From contig JANXUT010000002.1 of NCBI GenBank assembly GCA_025356075.1, forward strand, positions 1-64,000: a stretch of DNA of 64,000 nt. Reading direction: 5' to 3'. The position numbers and the translations under genes were made by a program. This DNA comes from Pseudomonadota bacterium. GTDB taxonomy: Bacteria > Pseudomonadota > Gammaproteobacteria > Steroidobacterales > Steroidobacteraceae. The notes below the pieces were generated by a model that did not search any database, had not been told where the DNA came from, and saw nothing but the letters and a program-made list of their open reading frames with translations. Of this stretch, positions 17,795-26,477 are shown piece by piece. How positions within the stretch are numbered: position 1 is the first letter of the stretch; the number at the start of each line of letters is the position of its first letter.

Positions 17795-17898
17795 GGCCTA
17801 CCTCGCGCCGGAAGCGTAGCAGGGCCGCGCGTCCGGGCCGTGGCAAAACTCGCGCCCAGTCTGCAGAATCGTGCCGCAACGACGGGAGCCGGGGCAGG

Positions 17899-19515
17899 AT
17901 GGACGAGTTCGACTACATCGTGATCGGCGCAGGCTCCGCGGGCTGCGTACTCGCCAATCGCCTGACCGCGTCGGGGAAGCATCGCGTGCTGCTGCTCGAG
18001 GCCGGCGGCAGGGACTCAAGCCCCTGGATCCACGTGCCGATCGGCTACGGCCGGACCTACAACGATCCCCGCGTCAACTGGATGTACACGGCTGCGCCAG
18101 ACCCAGGGCTCGACGGCCGCCGCGCCTACTGGCCGCGCGGCAAGGTGCTGGGTGGCTCGAGCGCGATCAACGCGATGGTGTATCTGCGCGGCCAGCCCGC
18201 GGATTTCGACGACTGGGCGGCGGCGGGCAACCGCGGCTGGTCGTGGGCCGAGGTGCTGCCGTACTTTCGCAAGGCCGAGGATCACGATTTCGGCGCATCG
18301 GCCCAGCACGGCGCCGGAGGCCCGCTCCACGTCAGCGACGTAAGCCGCCAGGCCCACCCGTTGTGCCAGTCGTTCATCGCCGCCTGCGCGAGCGAGGGCA
18401 TCCCCTACACGCCCGACTTCAACGGTGAGTCGAGCGAGGGCGCGGGGCTTTGGCAGATGACGATTCACAAGGGCGTGCGGGTCTCGGCGGCGAGTGCCTA
18501 CCTGAAGCCCGCGCGCGCACGCACGAACCTTTGCGTATTGACGCGCGCGCGGGTGACCGGCATACGCTTCGAAGGCCGCGTCGCAAGCGCGGTCGAGTTC
18601 CTGGCGTCGGGCACCAAGCGCCTCGTCCGCGCGCGCCGCGAGGTGATCCTCGCGGCCGGGGCCGTCAATTCGCCGCAGCTCCTGCAGCTCTCTGGTGTCG
18701 GCGACGGTGAACTGCTGGCCCGGCTCGGTATAGGCGTGACCCGACACGCGCCGGCGGTGGGCGCGGGCCTCCAGGACCATGTCGCCATCTCGTACTACTA
18801 CCGTTCGCGGGTCCCGACCCTCAATGACGTCCTCTACCCGTTCGCGGGCAAAGTGCGCGCCGCGCTTCAGTACCTGCTGCACCGGCGCGGCCCGCTCGCG
18901 ATGAGCGTGAACCAGGCGGGAGCGTTCGTCCGCAGCCGGCCGGGACTGGCACGTCCAAACCTGCAGCTCTACTTCAACCCGCTCAGCTACACAGCGACCA
19001 CGGGCGCGAAGCGCCGCCTCATGAATCCGGACCCCTACTCGGCGTTCCTCCTCTCGTTCAACACCTGCCGCCCGACGAGCCGCGGCAGCATTGCAATCAC
19101 GACCTCGGACCCCGAGGCCGCGCCAAGGATCGAGCCGAACTCACTCGCGACCGCCGAGGACCTCGCGGACGTCCGCGAAGGCGCGGCACTGCTGCGCCGC
19201 CTCGCCCGGGCGCAGCCGCTCGCCTCGGCGGTCGTCGAGGAACTGCAACCGGGCCCGGCGTGCCGCACGGACGAGGAGGTCCTCGCGGACTTTCGCGCAC
19301 GCGGCTCGAGCGTATTTCATGCGTCCTGCACCTGCGCGATGGGCACCGACCCCGCGACGAGCGTCGTCGACCCCACGCTTCGCGTTCACGGCCTCGAGCG
19401 GCTCAGGGTCGTCGACGCCTCCGTGTTCCCCTCGGTGACCTCCGGGAACACCAACGCCCCGACGATTATGGTGGCGGAGAAGGCCGCCGACCTCATCCTC
19501 GCGGCGGCCTCCTGA
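17899..19515 (+). CDS. GMC-family flavoprotein, choline dehydrogenase-like
   Basis: 538 residues. FAD motif DYIVIGAGSAGCVLANRL begins at residue 5; GMC signature GGSSAINAMVYLRGQ is near 86-100. The C-terminal catalytic block has FHASCTCAMG (active-site His) and SVTSGNTNAPTIMVAEKAA. Family members such as choline dehydrogenase BetA oxidise alcohols to aldehydes. The motifs and length match the choline-dehydrogenase branch, which also includes alcohol and polyethylene-glycol dehydrogenases. A betaine-aldehyde-dehydrogenase-like gene lies 4 kb away. Probably controlled by the divergent LysR gene. Confidence 0.88.
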   Translation: MDEFDYIVIGAGSAGCVLANRLTASGKHRVLLLEAGGRDSSPWIHVPIGYGRTYNDPRVNWMYTAAPDPGLDGRRAYWPRGKVLGGSSAINAMVYLRGQPADFDDWAAAGNRGWSWAEVLPYFRKAEDHDFGASAQHGAGGPLHVSDVSRQAHPLCQSFIAACASEGIPYTPDFNGESSEGAGLWQMTIHKGVRVSAASAYLKPARARTNLCVLTRARVTGIRFEGRVASAVEFLASGTKRLVRARREVILAAGAVNSPQLLQLSGVGDGELLARLGIGVTRHAPAVGAGLQDHVAISYYYRSRVPTLNDVLYPFAGKVRAALQYLLHRRGPLAMSVNQAGAFVRSRPGLARPNLQLYFNPLSYTATTGAKRRLMNPDPYSAFLLSFNTCRPTSRGSIAITTSDPEAAPRIEPNSLATAEDLADVREGAALLRRLARAQPLASAVVEELQPGPACRTDEEVLADFRARGSSVFHASCTCAMGTDPATSVVDPTLRVHGLERLRVVDASVFPSVTSGNTNAPTIMVAEKAADLILAAAS

Positions 19516-19594
19516 ACGGCGTAGCGCCCTCGCACGGTACGCAGCGCGCGTCCTTCGGTACAATCGGCCAGCCGGTCGCGGGCAGGAGAATCCG

Positions 19595-20176
19595 ATGGGC
19601 GAGATCGTCAGTTTCCGCCAGATGAAGGACGGCACGCAGGAGGACTACCTGCTGCTCGAGCGCGGTGAGCGCGAATACGTCCGGGCGCTGCCCGAGCGGC
19701 TGATCGCGGCGCTCATGAAGTTAAAGAGCGCGCTGCCTGGCTACCCCGTCACGCGCTACGAGCATTCACTACAGGCGGCGACGCGAGCCTGGCGCGACGG
19801 GGCGGACGATGAGCTCGTGGTCGCCGCGCTCCTGCACGACATCGGCGATGACCTTGCGCCCTACAACCACGCGGAGGTCGCGGCCGCGGTGCTGAGGCCG
19901 TACGTGCGCGCCGAGGTCACCTGGATCGTCGAGCAGCACGGTATCTTCCAGTCGTACTACTACGCGCATCACTACGGCGGCAATCGCCACGGCCGCGACC
20001 GGTTGCGCGAGCACCGCTGGTACACGGCCTGCGCCTCGTTCTGCGAGCGCTGGGACCAGTCCTCGTTCGATCCGGACTATCCGAGCGAACCGCTCGAGCG
20101 CTTCGAGCCGATGCTGCGCGAGATTTTCTCGCGGCCTCCGCACGATGCGCGCTTCGTCGCGCGCGAGGCTTTCTAG
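19595..20176 (+). CDS. HD-domain protein resembling PhnZ/TmpB-type diiron oxygenases
   Basis: 193 residues, about the length of PhnZ and TmpB (about 190). The pattern His57 (RYEHSLQAA), His81-Asp82 (LLHDIGDDL), His92 (YNHAEV), His115 (VEQHGIF) and Asp154 (ERWDQSS) reproduces the order and near spacing of the six ligands of the mixed-valent diiron HD oxygenases rather than a plain one-metal phosphohydrolase. Known members split phosphonates (PhnZ: 2-amino-1-hydroxyethylphosphonate; TmpB: hydroxy-trimethylaminoethylphosphonate, giving glycine betaine). The gene follows the GMC oxidase after 79 bp with a good AGGAG-like site. Family assignment beyond HD is inferred; an ordinary HD hydrolase is the alternative. 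No TmpA-like partner is in the window. Confidence 0.7.
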   Translation: MGEIVSFRQMKDGTQEDYLLLERGEREYVRALPERLIAALMKLKSALPGYPVTRYEHSLQAATRAWRDGADDELVVAALLHDIGDDLAPYNHAEVAAAVLRPYVRAEVTWIVEQHGIFQSYYYAHHYGGNRHGRDRLREHRWYTACASFCERWDQSSFDPDYPSEPLERFEPMLREIFSRPPHDARFVAREAF

Positions 20177-20196
20177 CGGGCGGGATCGGGCTTTGC

Positions 20197-21027
20197 TCAG
20201 CGGGCGGCGAGCTGCGCGTCGGCGAGCCTTTGCCGCTCGCCGCGCCTGACGAGGTAGCCCGCCGCCAGCACGCAGATGCCGACCGCGCAGATGATCAGGC
20301 TCGCGAGCGCATTGATGTCGGGGCTTACCCCGAGCTTCACCTTCGAGTAGATCACCATCGGTAGAGTGCTTGAGCGCGGCCCCGAGACGAAGCTCGAGAT
20401 CACGAGGTCATCGAGCGACAGCGTGAAGCTCAAGAGCCAGCTCGAGATCAGCGCCGGCGAGATGATCGGCAGCGTCACGTCGACGAATGCCTGCAACGGG
20501 CTCGCACCGAGATCCATCGCCGCTTCCTCGAGCGACCGATCCGCGGTCGCGAGGCGCGACTGCACGGTGATCGTGACGTACGCGGTGCAGAAGGCGACGT
20601 GTGACAGCACGATCGTCGTCATGCCGCGGCTCGGCCAGCCGACGAGCTGCAGCATCGAGACGAACAGGAGGAGCTGCGTGATGCCAGTGATGATCTCCGG
20701 CATCACGAGCGGCGCATTGACCATGCCGGTCAAGAGAAGCCGGCCGCGGAAGCGCGTGAACCTGACGAGCGCGATCGCCGCGAGCGTGCCGAGGATGAGC
20801 GCGCCGGTCGAGGCGAGAGCCGCGACCTCGAGCGACAGCGCCGCCGCCTTCAGGATCTGCTGGTTGTGCAGGAGTTCCGCGTACCACTGCGTCGAGAACC
20901 CGCCCCACACGCTCGCGAGCGCCGAGGAATTGAACGAGAAGCCGATCAGCACGAGCATCGGCAGGTAGAGGAACGCGATGCCGATTCCGAGCACGGTGAT
21001 CAGGAACGGCGAGTAGCGCTTTTCCAT
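20197..21027 (-). CDS. potI: polyamine/spermidine-type ABC transporter permease PotI
   Basis: 276 residues from the ATG at 21027, two bases after the stop of potH; the longer upstream frame is the shadow of potH. Six hydrophobic segments and the ATPase-contact loop EEAAMDLGASPLQAFVDVTLP (about 170-190) identify a type I ABC permease of the PotC/PotI branch. With PotH it would form the membrane channel for putrescine- or spermidine-like cations or a related amine. No binding protein or ATPase adjoins it; a potG-like ATPase lies at 33769-34914 on the other strand. Confidence 0.88.
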   Translation of the reverse strand: MEKRYSPFLITVLGIGIAFLYLPMLVLIGFSFNSSALASVWGGFSTQWYAELLHNQQILKAAALSLEVAALASTGALILGTLAAIALVRFTRFRGRLLLTGMVNAPLVMPEIITGITQLLLFVSMLQLVGWPSRGMTTIVLSHVAFCTAYVTITVQSRLATADRSLEEAAMDLGASPLQAFVDVTLPIISPALISSWLLSFTLSLDDLVISSFVSGPRSSTLPMVIYSKVKLGVSPDINALASLIICAVGICVLAAGYLVRRGERQRLADAQLAAR

Positions 21028-21029
21028 GC

Positions 21030-22013
21030 CTAGTGCTCGAGCTGGCGGACGCGGTAGTACTGGTGCACCGCGATCGGGCCGGCCAGCAATACGAGGAAGG
21101 CGATCGAGACCGCTGCGGCCACCGGCCAGTCGTGGTTCGCGAAGAATTCGTCCCAGAGGACGCGACCGATCATCAGGTTGTCCGGGCCGCCGAGGAGCGC
21201 GGGGATCACGTACTCGCCGATCGCCGGAATGAAGACCAGCATGGAGCCCGCGATGACGCCGGGCATCGACAACGGCAGCGTCACGTCGATGAACGCGCGC
21301 CACGGACGGCTGCCGAGATCGGAGGCGGCCTCGAGCAGCGTCACGTCCAGCTTCTCGAGCGTCGCAAACAGCGGCAGCACCATGAACGGCAGGTAGGAGT
21401 AGACGATGCCCAGGTAAACTGCAAACGTGGTACGCATGATCTTGAGCGGATGGTCGATCACCCCGAGCCAGAGGAGCGCGGCGTTCAAAAGACCGTTGTC
21501 GCGGATGATGCCTTCGAGGGCGTAGACCCTGAGCAGAAACGACGTCCAGAATGGCAGGATGATGACCAGCATCAGGATGCCCTGGGTCGCCTTCGAGGCA
21601 CGCGCCATCGCATAGGCCATCGGGTAGCCGATCAGGAGGCAGATCAGCGTCGAGAAGAACGCGGTCTTGAGCGAATAGAGGTAGGAAACCGCATAAACTT
21701 CATCGTTCAGAAGGTATGCGTAGTTCCTTAAGCTCGGGGTCAGCTTGAGGTGATGGTCGGCGGTGATCTGCCAGACATCGCTGAACGGCGGAATCCTGAG
21801 CGCCGCCTCGGCAAAGCTGATCTTGAGCGCAAAGGCGAACGGGATGAGGAAGAACACCAGCAGGAACACGAGCGGCGGCAGGATTACCAGCCACCGGCCA
21901 TGGCGCTCCATCAGGCGCCCGAGCGAGAACCCGCGCTCGCGCGAGGCAACGCCATCCTCATCGCCATGACTCGCCCGCTCCCCCACCCGCTTCGCTCCCG
22001 ACGACCGCATCAT
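21030..22013 (-). CDS. potH: polyamine/spermidine-type ABC transporter permease PotH
   Basis: 327 residues, close to E. coli PotH (317). A cytoplasmic N-terminal tail is followed by a first membrane helix near 42-62, a long periplasmic loop with LTPSLRNYAYLLND, and the coupling loop EAASDLGSRPWRAFIDVTLP near 225-245. Gene order potH-potI matches E. coli. It is divergent from the TetR-Rieske fusion gene, whose ATG is 71 bp away, so the fusion may also control this transporter. Confidence 0.88.
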   Translation of the reverse strand: MMRSSGAKRVGERASHGDEDGVASRERGFSLGRLMERHGRWLVILPPLVFLLVFFLIPFAFALKISFAEAALRIPPFSDVWQITADHHLKLTPSLRNYAYLLNDEVYAVSYLYSLKTAFFSTLICLLIGYPMAYAMARASKATQGILMLVIILPFWTSFLLRVYALEGIIRDNGLLNAALLWLGVIDHPLKIMRTTFAVYLGIVYSYLPFMVLPLFATLEKLDVTLLEAASDLGSRPWRAFIDVTLPLSMPGVIAGSMLVFIPAIGEYVIPALLGGPDNLMIGRVLWDEFFANHDWPVAAAVSIAFLVLLAGPIAVHQYYRVRQLEH

Positions 22014-22084
22014 TGGCCGGCGGCCCGAGTCTGCCCGAGGCGTTCGCGCTCGGGAAGGGCAGCGGTGCCCCGGGGCCGCCGCGC

Positions 22085-23755
22085 ATGAGCCGCTCGCCGC
22101 CGGAGAGGCGCGCCCGGACGGTCTCCGCCAGAGGGCCGCGCGCCTCGCGCGAGCGCCAGCGGCAGCGCCTCATCGACGCGTGCATCTCGGCGCTGCACGT
22201 CTACGGGCCCTCGAACACCACCGTCGAGAAGGTGGTCGCGATCGCCCGTATGTCGCCCGGCATCGTGCGCTTCTACTTCGATTCGAAGGCGGCAATGCTG
22301 GTCGCCTCGCTCGAGTACCTGGCGGCGGAGTTCGAGGAGAAGCTGCTCGTGCCAGTCGGGGCGCTGAAGGCACAGCCGGTGGAGGCGCTCGAACGGCTGG
22401 TCGAGATCTACCTAGGTCCCGAGATCGCCAGCGCTCGCAAGGTGTCGGTCTGGTACTCGTTCTGGGGCGAGGCGAGTTCCCGGCAGGAGTACTTCGATAT
22501 CTGCGGTACGCGCGATGAGCGCTTCGAGGCGCTGCTGCGCGAGCTGATCGGCCGGCTGATCGCCGACACCGACTCCCGCCACCTCGACACCGATGCGATT
22601 GCGCTCGGGCTCTACGGCGTGCTCGACATGCTCTGGCAGAGCTACGCCTTCCAGACCGAGTCGACCATCGATCGTGCCCAGGCCCGCCGGCGCTGCATGG
22701 CCTACCTGCGCTCGGTGTTCCCGACGCTGTTCCCGCGCCGGCCGGCCGCCCCCGCGAGCCCCGAACTCCCGGCCGGCGCCTACGCGAACGCGGGCCTGTT
22801 CGAGGCAGAGCGTACGGGGCTGTTCAATGGCAGCTGGCAGTTCATCGGCCTCGAGCGGGAACTTGAGTCGCCGGGCAGCTTCCTGACCCTCGAAGTACCG
22901 GGATTGCGGGCGCTCCTCGTGCGCCAGCCGGACGGTGCGCTGCGGGCATTCCACAACGCCTGCCGGCAGCGCCCGCACGCGCTCGCCGAGGCGCGCCGCG
23001 GGGAGTTCGCCCGCCGGATCGAATGCCCCGTGCACGGCTTAAGCTACGAGCTCTCGGGCGAGCCGCTCGGGCGCACGCCGGGCGGGGCGTTGGCAGGCCT
23101 CGAGATCGCCACGAGCGGGGACCTCGTATTCGTGCGCGCGCCCCTGGAGCGCGGCACGGCGCCTGCCGCGCCGGCACCGCGCGCGGCGGTCCTCGATCGC
23201 GGCCTCGAGCTCGTGGGCGATCCGGAGGAGATCGACGTCGCCGCGGACTGGAAGCTCCTCGTCGAGCACTGGCTCGAGAGCCCGGGGCTCACGCTCACCG
23301 GCACATCGCCAGCCGACGGGGTCGAGTTCAGCGGGGACATCGCCGCCGATGCCGGTTGGGCCGGGCAGCGCTACCGGGCGCTGCTGCCGGCCGGTAGTTC
23401 TCGCTGGCAGCGTAGTTATGTCGCGCCCAACCAGCTGATTGACCGACGCCCGGGCCGGGTCGAGGTCACGCAGCTCCTGCCGCTCGCCGCCGGACGCTGT
23501 CGGCTGCGGCTGTACGCCTGCGGTACGCTCGCGGCCGACGCCCGCGAGCGCGCCCTCGCCTACCTCGCGGCGCGCCTCGCGCGCGCGCGCCTCGCGGACG
23601 ACCTTGCGCTCGCAAGCTCCGTCCAGAAGGGCCTCGATGCCTCGGTCGAGGGCCATGCGCCGCTCGGCGAGACACCGCTGGCGCTGGCCGAATTTCGCCA
23701 TAGAATTGCGCGCCTGCTACCGGCGGCGCTGCGCCACCCTGGAGATCCGACATGA
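22085..23755 (+). CDS. TetR/BetI-type regulator fused to a degenerate Rieske oxygenase alpha-subunit domain
   Basis: 556 residues from the ATG at 22085 (a TTG at 22013 is also in frame but adds only low-complexity residues). Residues 24-70 form a TetR helix-turn-helix (NTTVEKVVAIARMSPGIV at 44-61) and up to about 215 the BetI-like ligand domain. From about 235 to the end the protein aligns with Rieske non-heme iron oxygenase alpha subunits. The cluster motif reads C293-R-Q295 in place of C-x-H, with C314-PV-H317 intact. The catalytic block DWKLLVEHWLES keeps Glu398, but both iron-ligand histidines are replaced (Gly401, Gly406). It should not be an active oxygenase; it looks like a substrate-binding sensor attached to a DNA-binding domain. 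The stop overlaps the next gene's start by four bases (ATGA). Confidence 0.85.
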   Translation: MSRSPPERRARTVSARGPRASRERQRQRLIDACISALHVYGPSNTTVEKVVAIARMSPGIVRFYFDSKAAMLVASLEYLAAEFEEKLLVPVGALKAQPVEALERLVEIYLGPEIASARKVSVWYSFWGEASSRQEYFDICGTRDERFEALLRELIGRLIADTDSRHLDTDAIALGLYGVLDMLWQSYAFQTESTIDRAQARRRCMAYLRSVFPTLFPRRPAAPASPELPAGAYANAGLFEAERTGLFNGSWQFIGLERELESPGSFLTLEVPGLRALLVRQPDGALRAFHNACRQRPHALAEARRGEFARRIECPVHGLSYELSGEPLGRTPGGALAGLEIATSGDLVFVRAPLERGTAPAAPAPRAAVLDRGLELVGDPEEIDVAADWKLLVEHWLESPGLTLTGTSPADGVEFSGDIAADAGWAGQRYRALLPAGSSRWQRSYVAPNQLIDRRPGRVEVTQLLPLAAGRCRLRLYACGTLAADARERALAYLAARLARARLADDLALASSVQKGLDASVEGHAPLGETPLALAEFRHRIARLLPAALRHPGDPT

Positions 23756-25245
23756 ACACCGCACTCACCACCCGCGACTGGCACTCCCGCTCGACGCAGC
23801 TGAAATACCCGACCGGCCACTTCATCGACGGCGAGCACGTGGCGGGCGGCAAGGCACGCTTCACGGTCACGAACCCGGCGACCGGGACGCCGCTGTGCGA
23901 GGTCGCGGCGGGCGGCGCGGATGACATCGACCGCGCGGTTGCCTCGTGTCGCGCCTCGTTCAAGGCGGGCGTGTGGCGCCACATGGCGCCGCGCGATCGG
24001 CTGGGCGTGCTGTCCCGCCTCGGCCAGCTCATCGAGAAGAACGCCGAGCGCTTCGCGCTCCTCGATACGCTCTGCATGGGCAAGCCCGTGCGCGACATGC
24101 TCGGCATCGACGTGCCGGCCGCCGCGCAGACCTTCACCTATTTCGCCGAGCTCTCGGACAAGATCGACGGCGCCGTCACCGCGACCGCGGTCGATGCGTT
24201 CCACTACATCCTGCGGGAGCCGCTTGGCGTCGTCGGCTGCATCGTGCCGTGGAACTACCCGCTCCTGATGGCGAGCTGGAAGGTGGCGCCCGCGCTCGCG
24301 GCGGGGAATTGCGTGGTCCTCAAGCCCGCCGAGCAGTCGCCGCTCTCCGGGCTCCTGCTCGCGGAGCTCTTCATCGAGGCCGGCGGGCCGCCCGGCGTGC
24401 TCAATGTCGTCAACGGCCTCGGCGAGACCGCCGGTGCCGCGCTCGCGCTCCACCGGGACGTCGCCAAGATCGCCTTCACCGGCTCGACCGAGATCGGCAA
24501 GCTCATGCTCGTCTATGCCGGGCAGTCGAACATGAAGCGCGTCAGCCTCGAGTGCGGCGGCAAGTCGCCGCAGATCTTCCTGGCCGACCTCGAGGACCTC
24601 GACCGCGCCGTGACCTACGCCATCAACGGCATCTACGGCAACATGGGCGAAGTCTGCAACGCGGGCTCGCGACTCCTCATCGACAAGCCGATCGCCGAGG
24701 CCTTCATTGCGCGCTTCATCGAGCGCGGCAAGGGCGCGTACAAGGCGGGCGATCCGCTCGATCCCGACACGAACCTAGGGCCGCTCGTCACGGCCCAGCA
24801 CCGCTCGCGCGTGCTCGACTACATCGGCAAGGGCAAGCGCGACGGCGCCAGGCTCGAGTTCGGCGGCGATGCGCCCTCGCTCCCCGGCAGCTTCGTGAAC
24901 CCGACGCTGTTCTCAGGGGTCAACAACACGATGACGATCGCGCGCGAGGAGATCTTCGGGCCCGTCGCCTCGGCCATCGTCGTCGACGGCCTCGACGATG
25001 CCCTCAGCATCGCCAACGACTCGATCTACGGGCTTGCGGCTTCGGTCTGGACCCGTGACCTGACCCGCGCGCACAAGGCCGTGCGCAGCCTCGAGGCGGG
25101 CGTCATATGGGTCAACTGCTTCGACCACGGCGACATGACACAGCCGTTCGGCGGCTACAAGCAGTCGGGACAGGGGCGCGACAAGTGCCTCGAGAGCCTG
25201 CTCGGCTACACGCAGACCAAATCGGCCTGGATCCACTTGGGCTGA
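23752..25245 (+). CDS. aldehyde dehydrogenase, betaine-aldehyde-dehydrogenase-like
   Basis: 497 residues. Aldehyde dehydrogenase landmarks: PWNYPLLMASWKVAPALAAG from 166, FTGSTEIGK at 242-250, Glu267 in SLECGGKSP and nucleophile Cys302 in GEVCNAGSRL. The ECGGKSP form and overall length match the BetB/GbsA and gamma-aminobutyraldehyde dehydrogenase branch, which oxidises betaine aldehyde or aminoaldehydes. The ATG overlaps the stop of the TetR-Rieske fusion (ATGA), so both proteins are coupled; this fits a regulator that senses a related onium compound. The following gene is convergent. Confidence 0.9.
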   Translation: MNTALTTRDWHSRSTQLKYPTGHFIDGEHVAGGKARFTVTNPATGTPLCEVAAGGADDIDRAVASCRASFKAGVWRHMAPRDRLGVLSRLGQLIEKNAERFALLDTLCMGKPVRDMLGIDVPAAAQTFTYFAELSDKIDGAVTATAVDAFHYILREPLGVVGCIVPWNYPLLMASWKVAPALAAGNCVVLKPAEQSPLSGLLLAELFIEAGGPPGVLNVVNGLGETAGAALALHRDVAKIAFTGSTEIGKLMLVYAGQSNMKRVSLECGGKSPQIFLADLEDLDRAVTYAINGIYGNMGEVCNAGSRLLIDKPIAEAFIARFIERGKGAYKAGDPLDPDTNLGPLVTAQHRSRVLDYIGKGKRDGARLEFGGDAPSLPGSFVNPTLFSGVNNTMTIAREEIFGPVASAIVVDGLDDALSIANDSIYGLAASVWTRDLTRAHKAVRSLEAGVIWVNCFDHGDMTQPFGGYKQSGQGRDKCLESLLGYTQTKSAWIHLG

Positions 25246-25279
25246 GGGGGCGAGGCGCCGGGCGCGCCTCGCGGACAGG

Positions 25280-26455
25280 TCAGCTCGTGGCGAGCTGGCC
25301 CCTGATCCACTCGTGCAGCCGGAATACGTCGTATTCCTCCGGCATCAGCATCCCGGTCGCGTGGCGGGAGCTCTTGAGTCCGCGCTGGTTGAGCTCGCAC
25401 ACGGCGCCATCCTCGGCCATGACCTGGGCGGAGAACTGCCAGGCCTTCTCGATGTCGACGGCGGGGTCGGCGAGCGTTTCCTTCGGGAACAGCCATTCGA
25501 TGCTGAGCTCGGTTTCCTCAGGGCCCAGCGGCAGGATGCGCGAGGAGCGCACGTGATCGACGTGCGCGACCAGGTAGTGCGAGGGCATGCTGGTCACGTA
25601 GTGGTAGCCCACGCGCCGCTCCTCGGCGCTCAGTCCCGCGAACTCGTGGCCGAGCGACTTGCCGTCCACCGACCAGGTCGCGGCGCCTGCGCGCAGGCCG
25701 CCCTTGTAGAGGGGATCTGAGTCCGTCGCGTGCGCGCGCCAGCTCGGGTCGTCGCGCTCCTCCATGATCCCGCGGCGGTAGATCGGGATGAGGCTGCTGA
25801 GGCCGGGATGCACGTTCGGGCAGTGCAGGCACTCGTTGTAGTTTTCCCAGAAGATCTTCCAGTTGCAGCGGATGCGCTTCGCGAGCTTGTGGCCGATGAC
25901 GAGCTCGCCGAGCGGCCAGTGCGCGACGCTGTCGGTGTTGGCGTTGAAGTTCTCGCTGAAGCCGCGCTTCGGGTCGCCGAGGTTCACGTAGACGAAGCCC
26001 TGCCAGTCCTTGAGCGGGACCGAGTAGAGCGAGATCTCCTCGGTCGCGACGTGGTGCGCGCGGCCCGCCGACGGGATGCGCGCAAGCTCGCCGTTCAGCC
26101 GGTAGCTCCACGCGTGGTACGGGCAGGTGATCGACTTCCCCGGCAGCCGGCCGGCGGGCTCCGAACACAGGAGCGCGCCGCGGTGGCGGCAGGTGTTGAA
26201 GAACGCCCTGAGCACGCCCTTCTCGTCGCGCACCACGAGGATCGGCTGCGTACCGATCGTGAAGGTGCGGTAGGAGCCGGCTTCGGCGACGGTGTCCGCG
26301 CGGCAGAGGTACACCCAGTTGCGGTACCAGATCCGCTCGAGCTCGAGCGCGTACTGGGCCGGGTCGTAGTACCAGCTGCTCGGCAGCGAGCGCTCGAGCT
26401 CCTTGAGTCCGGAGAACTCCCCGGCGGTCGGGTCGGGCTTCATTCCGGCGCTCAT
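25280..26455 (-). CDS. Rieske oxygenase alpha subunit, glycine betaine/quaternary-amine demethylase-like (GbcA-like)
   Basis: 391 residues from the ATG at 26455; the open frame upstream overlaps the previous gene and is not conserved. Rieske ligands are C89-R-H91 and C111-PY-H114. The mononuclear iron site is H211 and H216 in NECLHCPNVHP with Asp349 as likely third ligand. The bridging position is Glu208 rather than Asp, a feature of the quaternary-amine oxygenases (CntA, GbcA, stachydrine demethylase). It should hydroxylate and thereby demethylate a betaine-like substrate using a separate reductase (GbcB-type), which is not in the window. It lies 22 bp after a second Rieske gene on the same strand. 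Confidence 0.85.
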   Translation of the reverse strand: MSAGMKPDPTAGEFSGLKELERSLPSSWYYDPAQYALELERIWYRNWVYLCRADTVAEAGSYRTFTIGTQPILVVRDEKGVLRAFFNTCRHRGALLCSEPAGRLPGKSITCPYHAWSYRLNGELARIPSAGRAHHVATEEISLYSVPLKDWQGFVYVNLGDPKRGFSENFNANTDSVAHWPLGELVIGHKLAKRIRCNWKIFWENYNECLHCPNVHPGLSSLIPIYRRGIMEERDDPSWRAHATDSDPLYKGGLRAGAATWSVDGKSLGHEFAGLSAEERRVGYHYVTSMPSHYLVAHVDHVRSSRILPLGPEETELSIEWLFPKETLADPAVDIEKAWQFSAQVMAEDGAVCELNQRGLKSSRHATGMLMPEEYDVFRLHEWIRGQLATS

Positions 26456-26477
26456 CGTGAGGTACCCGGCCCGCGTC

